DNA from: Helicobacteraceae bacterium
GTDB taxonomy: Bacteria > Campylobacterota > Campylobacteria > Campylobacterales > Sulfurimonadaceae
Direction: 5' to 3'
NCBI GenBank assembly: GCA_027063225.1
Contig: JAMOSG010000025.1
Location: 1-40,321 of the forward strand
DNA length: 40,321 nucleotides
The number at the start of each line of letters is the position of its first letter. Positions within the stretch are counted from its first letter, which is position 1. The notes under the pieces were generated by a model. That model made no database searches. It was not told the DNA's origin and saw nothing but the letters and a program-made list of their open reading frames with translations. The position numbers and the translations under genes were made by a program. Shown here one piece after another: positions 1 through 8,748 of this stretch.

Positions 1-1
1 T

Positions 2-283
2 GATTGTAATGTATATAATATTGCAAAACTATTCTTAGATGAAACAGGACAAAAAGAGCTTCAAGCACGTTATGAGCGTGGCGGTGAAGGGCATGGACAT
101 TTTAAACTTTACCTTGCAGATATTATGTGGGAGTATTTTAGACCATATAGAGAACAAAGAGAGTACTACCTTGCACACACAGATGAAGTAAGAGATATCT
201 TAAATGCAGGTGCACAAAAAGCAAAAGAGGTAGCTAATCCTATGATTGAGAAAATTCGTAGTGCAACGGGGATAGCTTACTAA
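2..283 (+). CDS. trpS: Tryptophanyl-tRNA synthetase, C-terminal fragment
   Basis: The window opens inside an open frame read from base 2 to the TAA at 281-283, about 93 residues. The translation contains RYERGGEGHGHFK and ends in PMIEKIRSATGIAY. This fits the C-terminal helical tail of class I tryptophanyl-tRNA synthetase, which charges tRNA-Trp in the cytoplasm. The catalytic domain lies upstream of the window, so the call rests on the tail alone. The stop codon overlaps the next start (TAATG), which suggests translational coupling. Confidence 0.8.
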   Translation, partial: DCNVYNIAKLFLDETGQKELQARYERGGEGHGHFKLYLADIMWEYFRPYREQREYYLAHTDEVRDILNAGAQKAKEVANPMIEKIRSATGIAY

Positions 284-660
284 TGCAAATTCGCATCTAC
301 TACGAAGATACCGATACAGGTGGTATAGTTTACCATTCAAACTATTTAAACTTTTGTGAAAGAGCTAGAAGTGAAGTTTTCTTTTCACATGGATTAAATC
401 CTGTGTTAGAAAATGGCCACTTTGTGGTAAAAAAGCTTGAAGCAAATTTTATAGCGAGTGCAAAACTTGGTGATATTATAGAGGTAAAAAATGAGCTTAT
501 CTCCTTAAAGGGTGCTTCATTTACTCTTCGCCAAACAATCTACAAAGAGGAGATAAAACTGTTTGTTTTAGATGTTATACTCGTATTTGTTTCATTTGAT
601 GGTAAAATACAAAGAGTAGATACAAAAACAATACACTTAATTAAAGAACTTTTTGGATAG
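283..660 (+). CDS. ybgC: YbgC/FadM-family acyl-CoA thioesterase
   Basis: A 125-residue hotdog-fold protein of normal family length. The N-terminus holds the diagnostic stretch YYEDTDTGGIVYHSNYLNF, with the conserved catalytic Asp near residue 10 and the following helix ERARSE. Family members hydrolyse short-chain or ACP-linked thioesters; YbgC of other proteobacteria is tied to the Tol-Pal region and phospholipid metabolism, but no tol genes are visible here. The ATG overlaps the trpS stop. Family identity is clear; the substrate is not deducible. Confidence 0.9.
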   Translation: MQIRIYYEDTDTGGIVYHSNYLNFCERARSEVFFSHGLNPVLENGHFVVKKLEANFIASAKLGDIIEVKNELISLKGASFTLRQTIYKEEIKLFVLDVILVFVSFDGKIQRVDTKTIHLIKELFG

Positions 661-664
661 AGAA

Positions 665-1603
665 ATGACACTTTTAAAAAAATTAAAAATCTTTACCACT
701 TTTGTAGGTGGGGTGGTTTTCTTTTTTATCTCCTTTAATACCCTCCAAGCTGATGTTACAAACTTTGAGATTTTACCATCAGCTTCAAAGGAACAACTCA
801 AACTTCGCCATATTAATATCTTAGATGTTAAAAAATTAAACTTTAGTGGGGTTAATGAGCTCTCAGGTCTTGTATATAAAAACAATAAACTCTATGCTAT
901 TGGAGATGGTGGGATTTTATATAGATTTTCTATAGAGATTAAAGATAAAAAAATAGAAAAACTCTCTTTAGATTATGCAAAAGAGTTACGCGATAAACAC
1001 AATAAAAAACTCTCAAAAAAGATGAGTGATGCAGAGGGTTTGGCATTTTATAAAAAAAATCTTCTTATCTCCTTTGAAGGGGAAAACAGAGTTGATTTAT
1101 ACTCTCTTCACGCAAAAAAAATTAAATCTATAAAAATCAACAAAAAACTTTTAAAATACTCCGATTACGATGGAAAAAATAAAGGTTTAGAAAGCGTTGC
1201 TTACTCTAAAAAATATGGTATTTTAACAGCTCCAGAGATTCCTTTAAAAGGGAAAAAACTGCATGTTATCTATGCTAAAGATAAAGTGTGGCATTTCAAA
1301 GCTAAAGGGGTTATTTCAGATATGACCTTTATTAGTAAAAATAAACTCCTTATTTTACTTAAAGAGTTTCATCTTTTTACAATGCATAGAGTCTCAAGAG
1401 TTGTCTTACTTAATTTAAAAAAGTGTAAATATGGCTCTTGTAAAGCAAAAACAATCCATGAGTTTGATTCTAAAGATGGATGGAGGCTTGATAACTTTGA
1501 GGGGATTACAAAAGTGAAAGACAACCTCTTTTTAGTTGTAAGTGATAACAACCATAACCCTTTTCAAAAAACACTGTTAGTGCTTTTTGAGCTTAATCTC
1601 TAA
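665..1603 (+). CDS. Esterase-like activity of phytase family protein, exported
   Basis: About 312 residues. The ATG at 665 is preferred over a TTG at 653 because it gives a conventional export signal (LLKKLKIFTT, hydrophobic GGVVFFFISF, then LQAD). The mature part looks like a beta-propeller: NELSGLVYKNNKLYAIGDGG, DAEGLAFYKKNLLISFEGEN, KGLESVAY and DNFEGITKVKDNLFLVVSDN. These repeated strand motifs are typical of the phytase-like esterase domain (PF13449 type). Probably periplasmic; the substrate is unknown. Its end overlaps the convergent gene at 1593 by 11 bases. Confidence 0.75.
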   Translation: MTLLKKLKIFTTFVGGVVFFFISFNTLQADVTNFEILPSASKEQLKLRHINILDVKKLNFSGVNELSGLVYKNNKLYAIGDGGILYRFSIEIKDKKIEKLSLDYAKELRDKHNKKLSKKMSDAEGLAFYKKNLLISFEGENRVDLYSLHAKKIKSIKINKKLLKYSDYDGKNKGLESVAYSKKYGILTAPEIPLKGKKLHVIYAKDKVWHFKAKGVISDMTFISKNKLLILLKEFHLFTMHRVSRVVLLNLKKCKYGSCKAKTIHEFDSKDGWRLDNFEGITKVKDNLFLVVSDNNHNPFQKTLLVLFELNL

Positions 1604-2342
1604 GTGGTTCTACAGTAGGGTTACATTTGATTTTATGTTGCATATCTACCTCTTTAAGTGGTAGTTGTGCTAAAGAAGCTACTGTAGCATTTCTATAGTT
1701 TTCCCCCTCGTTTAAATAAACTCTAAAACCGTTGTTATAAAGTGCCAAACGTGTTTTTAAAGCAGTTGAGTATGTTGTTAGAACTCCATTTTCTTTCATA
1801 CTTTTTTTAATATCACTAAAATACTCTTGTGTCCAAAGTACAGGATTTACACTAGGGGAGAAAGCATCTTGGTAAACAATATCGAATCTATTTTCAAATT
1901 TTTTTACATACTCCCTTGCATCCCCTAAAAAAACCTCTATTGTAAAATTTTCATCTTCATAAAACTGTTTTGTACTTAAAGCTTTTATAATCTCTGTAAG
2001 AGATTCAAACTCTTGTGGATAGTGAAAAAAACGTAAATTTTTTACAAGCTGTACATCAAGTTCTGGAGAGTAGATAAAAAGTTTTGTATCTAAATTATTT
2101 TGTTTGTGATAATAAAGAGTTGCTAAAGTATTAAACCCAAGACCATAACAAATATCTAAAATATGAAGTTCACTCTTCCCTTTAGAAAGCTCAAAAGCTG
2201 GGATTATATGTTTATAAAGCGATTCATTAAGAGCACCATCTTTTGTAGAGTGGTAATGCTCATTGTACTTTTGTGAAAAAGCGGTAAAAGTTCCATCGTT
2301 ACTTTTTACCTCTTTATGCAAATTTGTATTAAATTGTTCCAT
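1593..2342 (-). CDS. mnmD: Stand-alone MnmC2-type tRNA methyltransferase (DUF752)
   Basis: A 249-residue SAM-dependent methyltransferase. The SAM-binding motif is LHILDICYGLGFNTLATLYY, and the family signature is YQDAFSPSVNPVLWTQEYF followed by GVLTTYSTA. This is the methyltransferase half of MnmC, which completes mnm5(s2)U at the tRNA wobble position. The FAD oxidase half (MnmC1) of the enterobacterial fusion is absent. A free-standing MnmC2 acting without the oxidase is known from Aquifex. The reverse-strand ATG is preceded by AGAGAAAC. mnmD is used here as the name for the unfused form. Confidence 0.85.
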   Translation of the reverse strand: MEQFNTNLHKEVKSNDGTFTAFSQKYNEHYHSTKDGALNESLYKHIIPAFELSKGKSELHILDICYGLGFNTLATLYYHKQNNLDTKLFIYSPELDVQLVKNLRFFHYPQEFESLTEIIKALSTKQFYEDENFTIEVFLGDAREYVKKFENRFDIVYQDAFSPSVNPVLWTQEYFSDIKKSMKENGVLTTYSTALKTRLALYNNGFRVYLNEGENYRNATVASLAQLPLKEVDMQHKIKCNPTVEPLRD

Positions 2343-2412
2343 TGTTTCTCTGTTTTTATTGTATTTTAGATTAATTATCGTATTATATAGAAAAATTAAG
2401 AAGGAGTAAAAG

Positions 2413-4473
2413 ATGCATTACATTCTAAGTCTTTTTTTGATCCTTTTTTTTGTTGGCTGTAATACACAACAAGAAGATCAAAAAGCAAATCTTTTTACAA
2501 TAGCAAAAGCACCTTTACAAAGCGATCCAATTGGTATAGATCAAACAATTGTAGTTCAATTTTCTCAACCTCTTGATGAAACAACAGTTTCAAATCAAAC
2601 TATTTTTATAGCAAATGAGCAAAATCAAACCATTAATGCAGAAGTACAACTTTTAGATGATAATGTAAGTGTTGTAATCTTACCATATCAATTTTTTAAA
2701 CCTGCATCTTTATATAGCTTAAATGTTACAACAGATATTCGTAGTACAACAGGTGCAACACTATCGGCAAACTATAGACAAGAGTTTCAAACACAAACTC
2801 TCACACAAGAGGATAATACAACTGTTTTTCAGGTTCGTAATCTTCATCCAATGGAGGGTTCCATTGCTTTTTTAAATAGTGAAATTAGTATAGATTTTAC
2901 AAAAAATATAGCACTTGATCCCCTTTTTAGTACAAATAGTTACTTAGAAGTTTATAACAAAGACAACTCCCAAAAAATTGAGGGTCATACTGAAGTTTTT
3001 AACTCCCTTTTAAAGTTTATTCCAGCAAGTGACTTACCAGCTGATACAAATATCTCTGTAAAACTTGTAAATCCTATCTCTGATATTTATGGAATAACTT
3101 CAGTAGAACCTTTTAGTTGGGAATTTACTACATCTTCACAAGAAACACTACCCCTTGCAAATGATTCACATAAAATTTTAACAACTTATACACCATTATC
3201 ACCAGCCCAAGAAACGTATAAACTAAGAACTCTTTTAAATAGTGCAACAAGTTCAAAAATTATTTTAGCTACAAATAAAGCATTGGAGCTTTATAGTGTT
3301 AATTACAATACTCCTTTACCATCAAAACCAACAATCACTTATTTAGCAAAAATAGATATAGATAAAAAGGTTAATACACTTTATACTTTTAATGAAAAAT
3401 ATCTTCTTGTTGGAAATTTAGATGGGGGAGTTGATTTTTATGAGGTAAATGCAAATAGTTTTAGAAAAATTGCAACTTATCTCGATACAGAATCTATTTA
3501 TGGAATAAAGAGTTTCCATAATGAACATAATGAAGATAATGAGGTTTTAATTAGTGGTCCAACATTTGGAGTATATAGCTTTGAGTTTAATGAAACTAAC
3601 CAAACATTAACTCAAGGTTTAGGAGCTTCTAGTGACAAAGTTGGAGAAACACTTGTAACTATAGGTTATGCTCAAAATGGTATGCCAACAAGAGTAATGG
3701 CACTAGATTATAAAGGTCAAGGTCGTATTTTTGGAGATGATGCAACATACATAACGACACATTTCTTAAATGGAGCACCAAGACTTGCAACACTAACAAA
3801 TCAATATGGATCATTTGAATTTGTAGTAAGTTATACCTCTGGAAGAGTTGATCTTTTTGATTACAATACAACATACATAGATGGTTCTAGTTTCGATCTT
3901 CCTGCACAGCCAAGTGATATAGCAACAGACCAAGATTCAGAGATGATGATGGGAGTTGATTATGTTATTCCATCTCATGGTGTTTATAGAAATATTTATG
4001 GAAAACACTTCTCTGTTATGCAAACAGGTAAAGAGGTTGTAAGTGCAACAGCTGTGTATGGGTTTGATTCTAATAGCTCTTTTTTAGTTGTTGCAAATAG
4101 AGATGGTAGTTTAGATCTTTTTAATGCAGCAGAAGATCATTATGCACCAGGTATCTTCATAACACCATCAGATGGTGCGACAACTTCTGCAGATCAAAAT
4201 ATTACAATTTATATTTCAGAACAATATTTAGATACAACAACTCTTACTCCTCAAAACATTACACTCTATGATAATACAAATGAAAGTAATGTAACTTTTA
4301 GTTTCTTTACACAGTATGAGTATTCTAGTTTTATAATAACACTAGACCCTGATGAGAACCTAACACTAGATCATAACTATACAGTTACAGTTTCTAAAAA
4401 TATAACAGATCTTCTTGGTCGTCAAAGTAATGATGGTAACGATACAATAAGCCATTTCACAGTACAAGAGTAA
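2413..4473 (+). CDS. Lipoprotein with bacterial Ig-like domains and a propeller-like centre
   Basis: A 686-residue protein preceded by AAGGAG at 2401-2406. The N-terminus is a lipoprotein signal ending in FFVGC with Cys16. Residues about 37-130 and 143-242 resemble Big_5 Ig-like domains (PIGIDQTIVVQFSQPLD; MEGSIAFLNSEISIDFTKNI). The middle, about 255-570, has propeller-like strand repeats such as YLLVGNLDGGVDFYEV and SFLVVANRDGSLDLF. A third Ig-like domain (GIFITPSDGATTSADQNI) closes the protein. Likely outer-membrane or surface anchored. It heads a tight operon with the next two genes. Function unknown. Confidence 0.7.
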   Translation: MHYILSLFLILFFVGCNTQQEDQKANLFTIAKAPLQSDPIGIDQTIVVQFSQPLDETTVSNQTIFIANEQNQTINAEVQLLDDNVSVVILPYQFFKPASLYSLNVTTDIRSTTGATLSANYRQEFQTQTLTQEDNTTVFQVRNLHPMEGSIAFLNSEISIDFTKNIALDPLFSTNSYLEVYNKDNSQKIEGHTEVFNSLLKFIPASDLPADTNISVKLVNPISDIYGITSVEPFSWEFTTSSQETLPLANDSHKILTTYTPLSPAQETYKLRTLLNSATSSKIILATNKALELYSVNYNTPLPSKPTITYLAKIDIDKKVNTLYTFNEKYLLVGNLDGGVDFYEVNANSFRKIATYLDTESIYGIKSFHNEHNEDNEVLISGPTFGVYSFEFNETNQTLTQGLGASSDKVGETLVTIGYAQNGMPTRVMALDYKGQGRIFGDDATYITTHFLNGAPRLATLTNQYGSFEFVVSYTSGRVDLFDYNTTYIDGSSFDLPAQPSDIATDQDSEMMMGVDYVIPSHGVYRNIYGKHFSVMQTGKEVVSATAVYGFDSNSSFLVVANRDGSLDLFNAAEDHYAPGIFITPSDGATTSADQNITIYISEQYLDTTTLTPQNITLYDNTNESNVTFSFFTQYEYSSFIITLDPDENLTLDHNYTVTVSKNITDLLGRQSNDGNDTISHFTVQE

Positions 4474-4482
4474 AGGATTATT

Positions 4483-5688
4483 ATGAAATATATACTACTT
4501 TTTTTATTTTCTATAACACTGCTTCAAGCAAGTTATACAAAAGGATTACAACTTTATAAACAAGGAAACTATAAACAAGCTATAGAGGAGTTACAAAACT
4601 CTTATAGTGAATATGGAAACAAAAAACTTCATCTTCTTTGGGCAAAAAGTGCTCAAAAATTGGGTCACACAAAAGAGGCAATGAGTGCTTATGAGCGTGT
4701 TTTAATGCTTGATGAAAAAGATATTGAAGCTTCTTTAGCTCTTTTAAAAATTTACAAAGATACAAAAAGAACACAATTAGCACTTGAGTTAAAAGAGAAA
4801 GTTGAAAAATTACAATTGACACAAAAGCAACAAAAGCAATTTTCAAAGGTTGGAGATATTACAATCCAGAAGCTTTCAATGCAAGGGGATGTTGCATTAG
4901 GGTATGATACAAATGTAAATTCAAGTCCAGATTCTACAACGTTTAAAAAAGAGAGTTCACCATTTTTAAGAGTAAGTGGGTCTATGTGTTATAAAAGAGA
5001 TTTACATAAAAAAAGTATCGATTATTTTCAAGCAGATGCTAGTTTTTATTATCAAAATAATTTTAATGCTTCAACATACAATATGTTTTTAATGAGTTTT
5101 AGTGGTGGTGCTGGGTATAAATGGAAAAATTATGATTTTCTTTTCCCTTTAACATATACAAAACTTCATTTTTTAGATCAAGATCTTTATGGAGAGTTCT
5201 CTTTTGTTCCAACTTTTTGGTTTAAACCAAATAAAGAGAGTTTTGTAAAAGCAAAACTTCATTATGCTTCACGCTCTTACAATAGTAGTTCCTCTTTAAG
5301 AGATGATACAAAGATTGGAATAGAGTTTAATGGTTTTTATGTTTTTAAACAAGATTTACTCTTTGGGAGGTGGAGTTATTTAAGTTATAAAGCAGATAAA
5401 AGCTCATTTGTATCATTTATAGATAAAGATGTATATAGTTTAACTTTAGGTTATAAACATCCACTTCATTATGAAAATATTACAGCAACAGCACTCTATA
5501 AATGGAAAAAAAGTTCTTTTAAATCACGTGAAGATACGCAACATAAAATAGATATAACCCTTACAAAACCTTTTATGAAAAATATAGATCTGCGTGTTGT
5601 AAATCAATATACAACAAATAATTCAAATTATGCACCAGCGAAATATAATAAATATATTTTGATGTTTGGTGTAACATTAAGGAGATAG
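4483..5688 (+). CDS. TPR plus outer-membrane beta-barrel protein
   Basis: 401 residues starting 9 bases after the lipoprotein. A signal peptide (KYILLFLFSITLLQAS) leads into TPR-like helices at about 18-115 (GLQLYKQGNYKQAIEELQNS, HTKEAMSAYERVLMLDEKD). From about residue 130 there are alternating aromatic and polar strands such as FLRVSGSMCYKRDL and FKPNKESFVKAKLHYASRSY, ending in YILMFGVTLRR. A periplasmic TPR joined to a barrel resembles surface-protein assembly or modifier families. That fits its place between a lipoprotein and a FecR protein, but the role is inference. Confidence 0.65.
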   Translation: MKYILLFLFSITLLQASYTKGLQLYKQGNYKQAIEELQNSYSEYGNKKLHLLWAKSAQKLGHTKEAMSAYERVLMLDEKDIEASLALLKIYKDTKRTQLALELKEKVEKLQLTQKQQKQFSKVGDITIQKLSMQGDVALGYDTNVNSSPDSTTFKKESSPFLRVSGSMCYKRDLHKKSIDYFQADASFYYQNNFNASTYNMFLMSFSGGAGYKWKNYDFLFPLTYTKLHFLDQDLYGEFSFVPTFWFKPNKESFVKAKLHYASRSYNSSSSLRDDTKIGIEFNGFYVFKQDLLFGRWSYLSYKADKSSFVSFIDKDVYSLTLGYKHPLHYENITATALYKWKKSSFKSREDTQHKIDITLTKPFMKNIDLRVVNQYTTNNSNYAPAKYNKYILMFGVTLRR

Positions 5689-5691
5689 ATT

Positions 5692-6531
5692 ATGCGTAAA
5701 CTATTTTTAATTGCACTATTGTTTTTTAGTTCTTCACTTTTTGCATCTATTGGGCATATTATGGCTTTACGTGGAGATGTTTCTGTAGTAAGAGCTACAA
5801 CTTCAATTGCAGCAACAATGGGGATGGCACTACAACAAAAAGATACAATTATTACAAAGAAATCTTCACGTGTACAAGTGATGCTTGAAGATAAAACAGT
5901 AATTACAATAGGTTCAAATTCAAATTTTAAGTTTGAAGAGTATAGTTTTGATGGAACAGCAAACTCTAAAGTATCTTTAAAAGCAACAAAAGGTTTTTTC
6001 CGCTCTGTTACAGGGAAGATTGGAAAGATTGCACCAAAACGTTTTAAACTTAAAACTAGAAGTGCAACAATTGGGATCCGTGGAACAGATTTTTGGGGAG
6101 ATATAGCACCACAAAAAGAGGTTATTGCATGTATTAGTGGAGCTATTAGTATTGAGCTTGATAGAGGTGGGAACTTTGATATTGATGCTGGGTCATTGAT
6201 TGTTGTTGAGCCAAAAAAAGCACAAGTACAAAAAATAGAAATTGTAGAGAAAAAAAAGGTTGAAAAAAAAGAGTCTGTAAAAAAAGAGGAGAGTAAAGAT
6301 GAAAATGAAGATTCTCAAACAGATTCCTCTTCTCAAGAACAGATCCAACAACCAGTAATTCAAGAGGTGCAACAACTAACGATAGAACCAGAACCAATTG
6401 AAGATATTGCAGATGTAACACAACAAGCAGATGAGGAGGTGGAGCATTATAATTATCCACCCCAGCCAGAACCACAAGTAAATCCATTAACACTTACACC
6501 TTCAACACAAGATAGAGAAAAAAGATACTAA
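5692..6531 (+). CDS. FecR-domain periplasmic protein
   Basis: 279 residues, 3 bases after the barrel gene, with an SD-like AAGGAG inside that gene's end. After a signal peptide (RKLFLIALLFFSSSLFAS) comes a FecR domain: MALRGDVSVVRA, VQVMLEDKTVITIGSNSNF, FFRSVTGKIGKIAP and the hallmark TRSATIGIRGTDFWGD. The C-terminal third is low-complexity, first Lys/Glu-rich and then Pro/Gln-rich, probably unfolded or wall-spanning. There is no sigma-factor gene nearby, so it is unlikely to be a classical anti-sigma FecR. FecR domains of this kind often accompany surface and exported-protein systems. Confidence 0.8.
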   Translation: MRKLFLIALLFFSSSLFASIGHIMALRGDVSVVRATTSIAATMGMALQQKDTIITKKSSRVQVMLEDKTVITIGSNSNFKFEEYSFDGTANSKVSLKATKGFFRSVTGKIGKIAPKRFKLKTRSATIGIRGTDFWGDIAPQKEVIACISGAISIELDRGGNFDIDAGSLIVVEPKKAQVQKIEIVEKKKVEKKESVKKEESKDENEDSQTDSSSQEQIQQPVIQEVQQLTIEPEPIEDIADVTQQADEEVEHYNYPPQPEPQVNPLTLTPSTQDREKRY

Positions 6532-6532
6532 A

Positions 6533-6988
6533 ATGAATCTATTTATGCAAGAAGCATACAATGAAGCACTCAAAGGGATCAACTCCAATGAAGGGGGTCC
6601 TTTTGGAGCTGTTATTGTAAAAAATGATAAGATTATTGCAAAAGCACATAATCGTGTTATTGTTTCAAACGATCCAACTGCTCATGCAGAGGTTAATGCA
6701 ATTAGAGAAGCATCAAAACAACTGCAAAACTTTAACCTTAGTGGATGTGAACTCTACACAACGTGTGAGCCATGTCCCATGTGTTTGGGTGCAATTTTAT
6801 GGGCTAGAATAGATAAAGTTTATTATGGTGCTACAAAAGAGGATGCAAAAAAAGGTGGGTTTGATGATGCTTTTTTTTATGAAGTAGTAGAATCTAACCA
6901 AAAAGAATTTTTACAACAAATAGATGCTCCAAAAAATAAAGAACTCTTTGAGCTTTGGCTTAAAAAAGAAGATAGAGTGGAGTATTAA
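6533..6988 (+). CDS. guaD: Guanine deaminase, CDA-fold
   Basis: 151 residues of the cytidine-deaminase fold. Zinc and catalytic motifs are AHAEVNAI (His ligand, Glu proton shuttle) and CEPCPMCLGAI (two Cys ligands). The GuaD-type features SNDPTAHAEV, KGGFDDAFFYE and a C-terminal EY match the Bacillus GuaD pattern better than TadA, as I recall it. It would deaminate guanine to xanthine in the cytoplasm. It starts 1 base after the FecR gene, so it may be cotranscribed, although the functions look unrelated. Confidence 0.85.
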   Translation: MNLFMQEAYNEALKGINSNEGGPFGAVIVKNDKIIAKAHNRVIVSNDPTAHAEVNAIREASKQLQNFNLSGCELYTTCEPCPMCLGAILWARIDKVYYGATKEDAKKGGFDDAFFYEVVESNQKEFLQQIDAPKNKELFELWLKKEDRVEY

Positions 6989-7161
6989 ACTCCCTTGTTC
7001 AAAATAAAAATATTATTTGCCGTAATTTCTTCTATAAAGTAAAAAACAAGCAACTATCTCTTTGGAGAATAATTGAAAAAATTTAGATAAAATTACAAAA
7101 GTAGTTGCAATAAAAATAGAGCTTATAAAAAAGAAGAAAAAGTGTTTAAACAGGAGATTTT
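6989..7161. promoter_or_regulatory. Upstream region of the JetABC-like operon
   Basis: A 173-base AT-rich gap. It contains a perfect 7-bp inverted repeat, GCAACTA at 7050-7056 and TAGTTGC at 7102-7108, spaced by 45 bases, and an SD AGGAG at 7152-7156 before the ATG at 7162. No convincing -35/-10 pair was found. The operon probably has its own promoter here, but the exact site cannot be fixed by eye. Confidence 0.35.
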
Positions 7162-8226
7162 ATGACCCACCAAGAGCTTGTGGAGTTGCTTTATAAAAAC
7201 AAACAGCAAATCCATCAAGGGTATGTGCAGGGCTCTTTGGAGTATGCAGATAAAGCCTTAGTTGATGCAACTGTTTTTGTAGAGGTTGGGCAAAATTATG
7301 TACTCAATAAAAACTACATAACTTTTGTAAATTCTGTTTTAGATAGAGTTGATTATAGTATTGTTTTTGGGGATTACCAAAAGGAGCATCAAGAGCTTAT
7401 TAAGTACAAAAACAAGTACCTCTCTGGTTATGAAACCTTCTATAAAAACAAAGTATTACAACTTGTGGATGATATTTACCTTAAATTTTTTTATCGTGAC
7501 AAAGAGATTGCAGCTCTTTTAAAAAAGCTAGAGAGTGAGATGGAGCTTGAGTTAGATCTTATTATTGAAGAGGCTAACAATATTTTAGAAAAGATTAGTG
7601 AGCTTATTGAAGCAAATACAAATATAACAAACACCTTTATAGAGCTTAAATCTATCGATGAAACTTTTAAAGAGAAAGTAACAATGCTCGATGAGGGTTT
7701 TTTGGTACTTGTGGAGAAAATCTCAACCTATATTGAGTGGCTTAATGGGTTTATTATTCAAACAAAAAATAAACGACGTCAAAATAAACTCTTTTTAAAA
7801 GTAGCACACGATATTTTATATGAACACAACGATAATTTAGAGTTTTTTTTAACATCAAATCAAGAGAGGCTGCACCATACTATTACCTCTTCACGTAACC
7901 GTGTTGTTACCTACCCAAAAGAGGAGGATTTAACACAAGTTGGAGCAGCACTTAAAGAGTTTAACTTTATTCGCGTAGAGAAACCAAAAGCAAAAGTCAA
8001 ACTTACACCACCACAACCGCAAAAGTTAGATATTGTAAATATTGACACCATTTTAGAGCTTTTAGCAAAACAAAATTGTGAAGATATTTTTCTCTTTTTA
8101 CTCCAAGAGGGGTTTGAGTATAATAAAGCATTTCTTATCTACCTACAACTTCTTAGTTTTGAGGAGGTTGTTTTTACAAACCAATTTAACAAGCATAATA
8201 TTAGGATAGTACAATGGAACAACTAA
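7162..8226 (+). CDS. Putative kleisin subunit, JetA/MksF-like
   Basis: 354 residues, not recognised with certainty alone. The N-terminal 90 residues look like a winged-helix segment (QELVELLYKNKQQI, NKNYITFVNSVLDRVDYSIV). Residues about 110-250 are long amphipathic helices, and the C-terminus is a small helical domain (NIDTILELLAKQNCEDIFLF). This layout and its position ahead of a small winged-helix protein and an SMC ATPase match the kleisin of MukF/MksF/JetA systems. It is shorter than the JetA proteins I recall. It overlaps the next gene by 13 bases, implying coupling. SD AGGAG at 7152. Confidence 0.6.
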   Translation: MTHQELVELLYKNKQQIHQGYVQGSLEYADKALVDATVFVEVGQNYVLNKNYITFVNSVLDRVDYSIVFGDYQKEHQELIKYKNKYLSGYETFYKNKVLQLVDDIYLKFFYRDKEIAALLKKLESEMELELDLIIEEANNILEKISELIEANTNITNTFIELKSIDETFKEKVTMLDEGFLVLVEKISTYIEWLNGFIIQTKNKRRQNKLFLKVAHDILYEHNDNLEFFLTSNQERLHHTITSSRNRVVTYPKEEDLTQVGAALKEFNFIRVEKPKAKVKLTPPQPQKLDIVNIDTILELLAKQNCEDIFLFLLQEGFEYNKAFLIYLQLLSFEEVVFTNQFNKHNIRIVQWNN

Positions 8227-8744
8227 AAGAGGCATTTGAGATATTATCAAAAGGGGTTATCCTCTCACAAAATTCAAAAAAATATAGTGAGGTTGTAAAC
8301 TTTTTAGCAATAGATGAGAACTTTGAAAAACTCTCCTCTTTAGTTTCACAGTTAGGGTTTGAGCTTATTGGAGAAAATGGGTATTTTTACTTTGTAAAAG
8401 AATCAACTATGACACCAACAGAGGTGCAACTTTTTGTAGAATCGCATAAAAAAGTGATAGTTGCTATTGCTATTTTAAAACAAATCATCCCTTTGCTTTC
8501 TCCAAATGACACCATTAAAATCACCGACTTTACAGCAGAACTTACAAAAAGGGTTGATGAATCGCTAGAGCAAAAACTCTACTTCTTATTTGGTGAGTTA
8601 GATACAAAAACAAAAATAGAGGAGTTTTTTAAACTTCTTGAAAAAAGAGCTATTTTAGAGCGAGTAAATGCAAAAGATAAAGATAGTTTTCGTGTTATGC
8701 AAAGTATAAATTATTATCTAAAAATTGTAGAAAGTGTAGGATAG
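8214..8744 (+). CDS. Putative KITE subunit, JetB/MksE-like (DUF4194-like)
   Basis: 176 residues. Family-like features are the LSSLVSQLGFELIGENGYFY segment, which recalls the DUF4194/MksE first winged helix, and a C-terminal second winged helix ending LLEKRAILERVNAKDKDSFR followed by an aromatic helix. KITE proteins bind the kleisin and regulate the SMC ATPase. The gene overlaps the kleisin gene and is followed 4 bases later by the SMC gene, giving the jetA-jetB-jetC order. Assignment rests on context plus weak motif resemblance. Confidence 0.6.
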   Translation: MEQLKEAFEILSKGVILSQNSKKYSEVVNFLAIDENFEKLSSLVSQLGFELIGENGYFYFVKESTMTPTEVQLFVESHKKVIVAIAILKQIIPLLSPNDTIKITDFTAELTKRVDESLEQKLYFLFGELDTKTKIEEFFKLLEKRAILERVNAKDKDSFRVMQSINYYLKIVESVG

Positions 8745-8748
8745 GGTA

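Noticed and set aside
6146..6493. Reverse-strand open frames across the end of the FecR gene
   Set aside because: They arise from the low-complexity Lys/Glu/Pro/Gln tail of FecR; no start signal or domain.
5692..6531. FecR as an anti-sigma factor of an iron-uptake system
   Set aside because: There is no ECF sigma factor next to it, the protein has a cleavable-type signal instead of a cytoplasmic anti-sigma domain, and the TonB receptor is far away on the other strand.
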